Part shown: one piece after another, positions 13,147 to 14,747 of the stretch
Numbering within the stretch: position 1 is the first letter of the stretch
Layout of the letters: the number at the start of each line of letters is the position of its first letter
Assembly (NCBI GenBank): GCA_045595605.1
Contig: JAZOAS010000107.1
Location: 1 to 14,747 of the forward strand
DNA from: SIG480 sp045595605
GTDB lineage: Bacteria > Bacillota > Clostridia > Oscillospirales > JAAYXM01
Reading direction: 5' to 3'
DNA length: 14,747 nt
Notes under the pieces: model-generated
Seen by the model: only the letters and a program-made list of their open reading frames with translations
Databases searched by the model: none
What the model was told of the DNA's origin: nothing
Translations under genes and position numbers: made by a program

Positions 13147-14370
13147 TTATGTTTCCTGTTCTTTTGAAAGGCTGTCAATTTTTATTCCGCAGGCAGAGAG
13201 CTTTTCCCTTGCGACGAGCGTATCAATCTCCTTCGGAACTTCGTAAAGGCCCGGGGTGAGCTTTTCGGGAAGTCTTGCAATATGCTCCATCATAAGCGCC
13301 TGAACCGCAAAGCTCATATCCATAATCTCCGCGGGGTGACCGTTACCTGCGGCGAGGTTTACAAGACGGCCTTCGCCAAGGAGATTCAAGATTCTGCCGT
13401 CAGCCATGACATATCCTTCAATATTCGGTTTTCTCTCCTCGACCTTTACGGCAAGCGCCTTTAAGTCGTTCTTATTTATCTCGCAGTCAAAATGTCCTGC
13501 GTTTGTGAGGAGAACGCCGTCTTTCATTTTCTCCATATGACGGCGGAGAATTATATCCCGGCAACCCGTTGTTGTTACGAAAATATCGCCGACGGAAGCC
13601 GCCTCATCCATAGTCATAACCGAATATCCTTCAGCATACGCCTCAAGCGCGCGGAAGGGGTCTGCCTCGCAGATTATTACATTCGCGCCAAGTCCCTTTG
13701 CACGAAGCGCAACGCCACGCCCGCAGAAGCCATAGCCCGCAACGACAACGCGCTTACCTGCAATAAAGCAGTTTGTAGTATTCATAATCGCATCCCATAC
13801 AGACTGACCCGTACCGTGACGGTTGTCGAAAAGGTGCTTGCATTTTGCATCATTTACCGCAAACATCGGGAAGTTAAGCTCTCCCGCTTTAGCTCTTGCC
13901 GCAAGTCTCGCAACGCCCGTTGTCGTCTCCTCGCAGCCACCAAGAAGGTTTACGCCAAGCTCGGGTGCTGAGCTGTGAAGAATCGAAACAAAGTCGCCGC
14001 CGTCGTCGATTATGATATCGGGCTTACATTTGAGCGTTTCGGTGAGGTGAGCGACATACTCCTCCTCACTTGCGCCGTGAATTGCAAAGGTTTCAATGCC
14101 GAGCTCGCAGAGCGCGGCGGCTATATCATCCTGAGTCGAAAGCGGGTTACAGCCCGTCGCACAGACGCGCGCACCGCCTGCGGCGAGAGTCAGCGCGAGG
14201 TATGCCGTTTTCGCCTCAAGGTGAATCGACATTGCAATCGTCTTATTCTCAAACGGGCGCTCCTTTTTAAAGCGCGCGCCGATAGCCGAAAGAACCGGCA
14301 TATATGACTTTACCCATTCGATTTTCTTTATTCCCGAAGGGGCAAGATTTTTATCTTTTACAATACTCAT
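13147..14370 (-). CDS. ahcY: Adenosylhomocysteinase (S-adenosylhomocysteine hydrolase)
   Basis: A 407-residue cytoplasmic enzyme that splits S-adenosylhomocysteine into adenosine and homocysteine, with bound NAD. Visible motifs are IHLEAKTA (49-56), DDGGD (122-126), GCEETTTG (145-152), VNDAKCKHLFDNRHGTGQS (172-190), the NAD-binding GYGFCGRG (212-219), NAGHFDCEI (290-298) and GEGRLVNLAAGNGHP (332-346). The length matches the shorter archaeal/Thermotoga-type form, without the eukaryotic-type insertion. GGAG lies 10 bases before the ATG. It is a single-gene unit with its own promoter and terminator. Confidence 0.96.
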   Translation of the reverse strand: MSIVKDKNLAPSGIKKIEWVKSYMPVLSAIGARFKKERPFENKTIAMSIHLEAKTAYLALTLAAGGARVCATGCNPLSTQDDIAAALCELGIETFAIHGASEEEYVAHLTETLKCKPDIIIDDGGDFVSILHSSAPELGVNLLGGCEETTTGVARLAARAKAGELNFPMFAVNDAKCKHLFDNRHGTGQSVWDAIMNTTNCFIAGKRVVVAGYGFCGRGVALRAKGLGANVIICEADPFRALEAYAEGYSVMTMDEAASVGDIFVTTTGCRDIILRRHMEKMKDGVLLTNAGHFDCEINKNDLKALAVKVEERKPNIEGYVMADGRILNLLGEGRLVNLAAGNGHPAEIMDMSFAVQALMMEHIARLPEKLTPGLYEVPKEIDTLVAREKLSACGIKIDSLSKEQET

Positions 14371-14391
14371 TTTATATCAACTCCTATATAT

Positions 14392-14420
14392 AGGATACAC
14401 CATTTTCCCTGTTTTTTCAA
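14392..14420 (-). promoter_or_regulatory. Promoter of sahH, overlapped by a 14-base palindrome
   Basis: On the minus strand TTGAAA (14415-14420), 17 bases, TATCCT (14392-14397). The perfect palindrome TCCTATATATAGGA (14382-14395) spans the -10 end and the ribosome site, leaving a very short leader. Confidence 0.6.
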
Positions 14421-14479
14421 CATCGTAAATTTTATATTAAAATTTACATAAATCTCTTTTTTATCATATTAAAATGTGC

Positions 14480-14485
14480 TATACT
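14480..14485 (+). promoter_or_regulatory. Extended -10 of the secA promoter
   Basis: TATACT preceded by TGC, about 45 bases before the secA ATG. No clear -35; the upstream region is AT-rich. Confidence 0.5.
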
Positions 14486-14529
14486 AAAATGGCAGAAATG
14501 TTTTATTTTTTCGAAAGGAATTGCGATAG

Positions 14530-14747
14530 ATGAGTATTGTTTCAAAAATTTTCGGCACAAGAAGCGAGCGTGAGATAAAAAAGATTCTCCCGCTTGTTGA
14601 TAAGACGGAAGCTCTTGCAGAGGATATGCGCTCTCTTTCAGATTCTGAGCTTTCAGCAAAAACGGCAGAATTTAAGTCCCGCCTCAATAACGGCGAGACT
14701 CTTGACGATATTCTTCCCGAGGCTTTTGCTACCGTCCGCGAGGCGGC
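14530..14747 (+). CDS. secA: Preprotein translocase ATPase SecA, 5' part cut by window edge
   Basis: The first 72 residues of SecA, the cytoplasmic ATPase that drives proteins through SecYEG. The beginning MSIVSKIFGTRSEREIKKI and the block LSDSELSAKTAEFKSRL, then GETLDDILPEAFATVREA, are the standard SecA N-terminal helices just before the first nucleotide-binding domain. AAAGGA lies 10 bases before the ATG. Confidence 0.95.
   Translation, partial: MSIVSKIFGTRSEREIKKILPLVDKTEALAEDMRSLSDSELSAKTAEFKSRLNNGETLDDILPEAFATVREA

Overview
The window looks like chromosomal DNA from an anaerobic gut-type Clostridia (Oscillospiraceae/Ruminococcaceae-like). This rests on strong GGAGG ribosome sites, consensus sigma-A promoters, Firmicutes-style tRNAs, a short archaeal/Thermotoga-type SahH and a fucose isomerase. 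The taxonomic call is inference. Housekeeping genes frame the window: an SDR oxidoreductase, a NahK-like sugar kinase and a PHP phosphatase form a minus-strand operon at 1-2295. tRNA-Met and tRNA-Glu lie at 8200-8386, fucI and a divergent AraC-type regulator at 8521-11241, sahH at 13147-14370, and the start of secA at 14530.

Two accessory blocks sit between them, both read on the minus strand. Block 1 (about 8093 down to 2362) is a compact phage-derived operon: scaffold protein, HK97-type major capsid protein with an extra C-terminal Ig-like domain, a head-connector-like protein, a holin, a phosphodiester glycosidase-SH3 protein and an XhlA-like membrane protein. It continues into a small toxin-like protein and a membrane-anchored ankyrin protein that could be its immunity partner. 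There is no portal, terminase, tail, integrase or replication gene, yet the gene junctions are clean (4- and 11-base overlaps). Block 2 (about 13095 down to 11286) holds a papain/C39-like cysteine-protease-fold protein, followed 7 bases later by a lipoprotein that could be its immunity partner.

Two independent features tie the blocks together. (1) The last residues of the scaffold protein (DEFLEGFE) recur inside both toxin-like proteins: DTFFEGFN in one, DDFLEGFD and DPFLEGFN in the other. The codons differ, so the protein sequence appears to be what is conserved. (2) Both blocks begin with the same cis-regulatory module: three TTGTCA sites exactly 11 bases apart, then 21 bases, then an extended -10 (TGC + TATAAT or TAAAAT). 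My reading is a co-regulated, domesticated capsid system that may load toxins through a scaffold-derived tag, release the particles by lysis, and protect kin with surface-anchored immunity proteins. The shared motif and promoter module are visible in the sequence. Packaging, release and toxicity are inferences.
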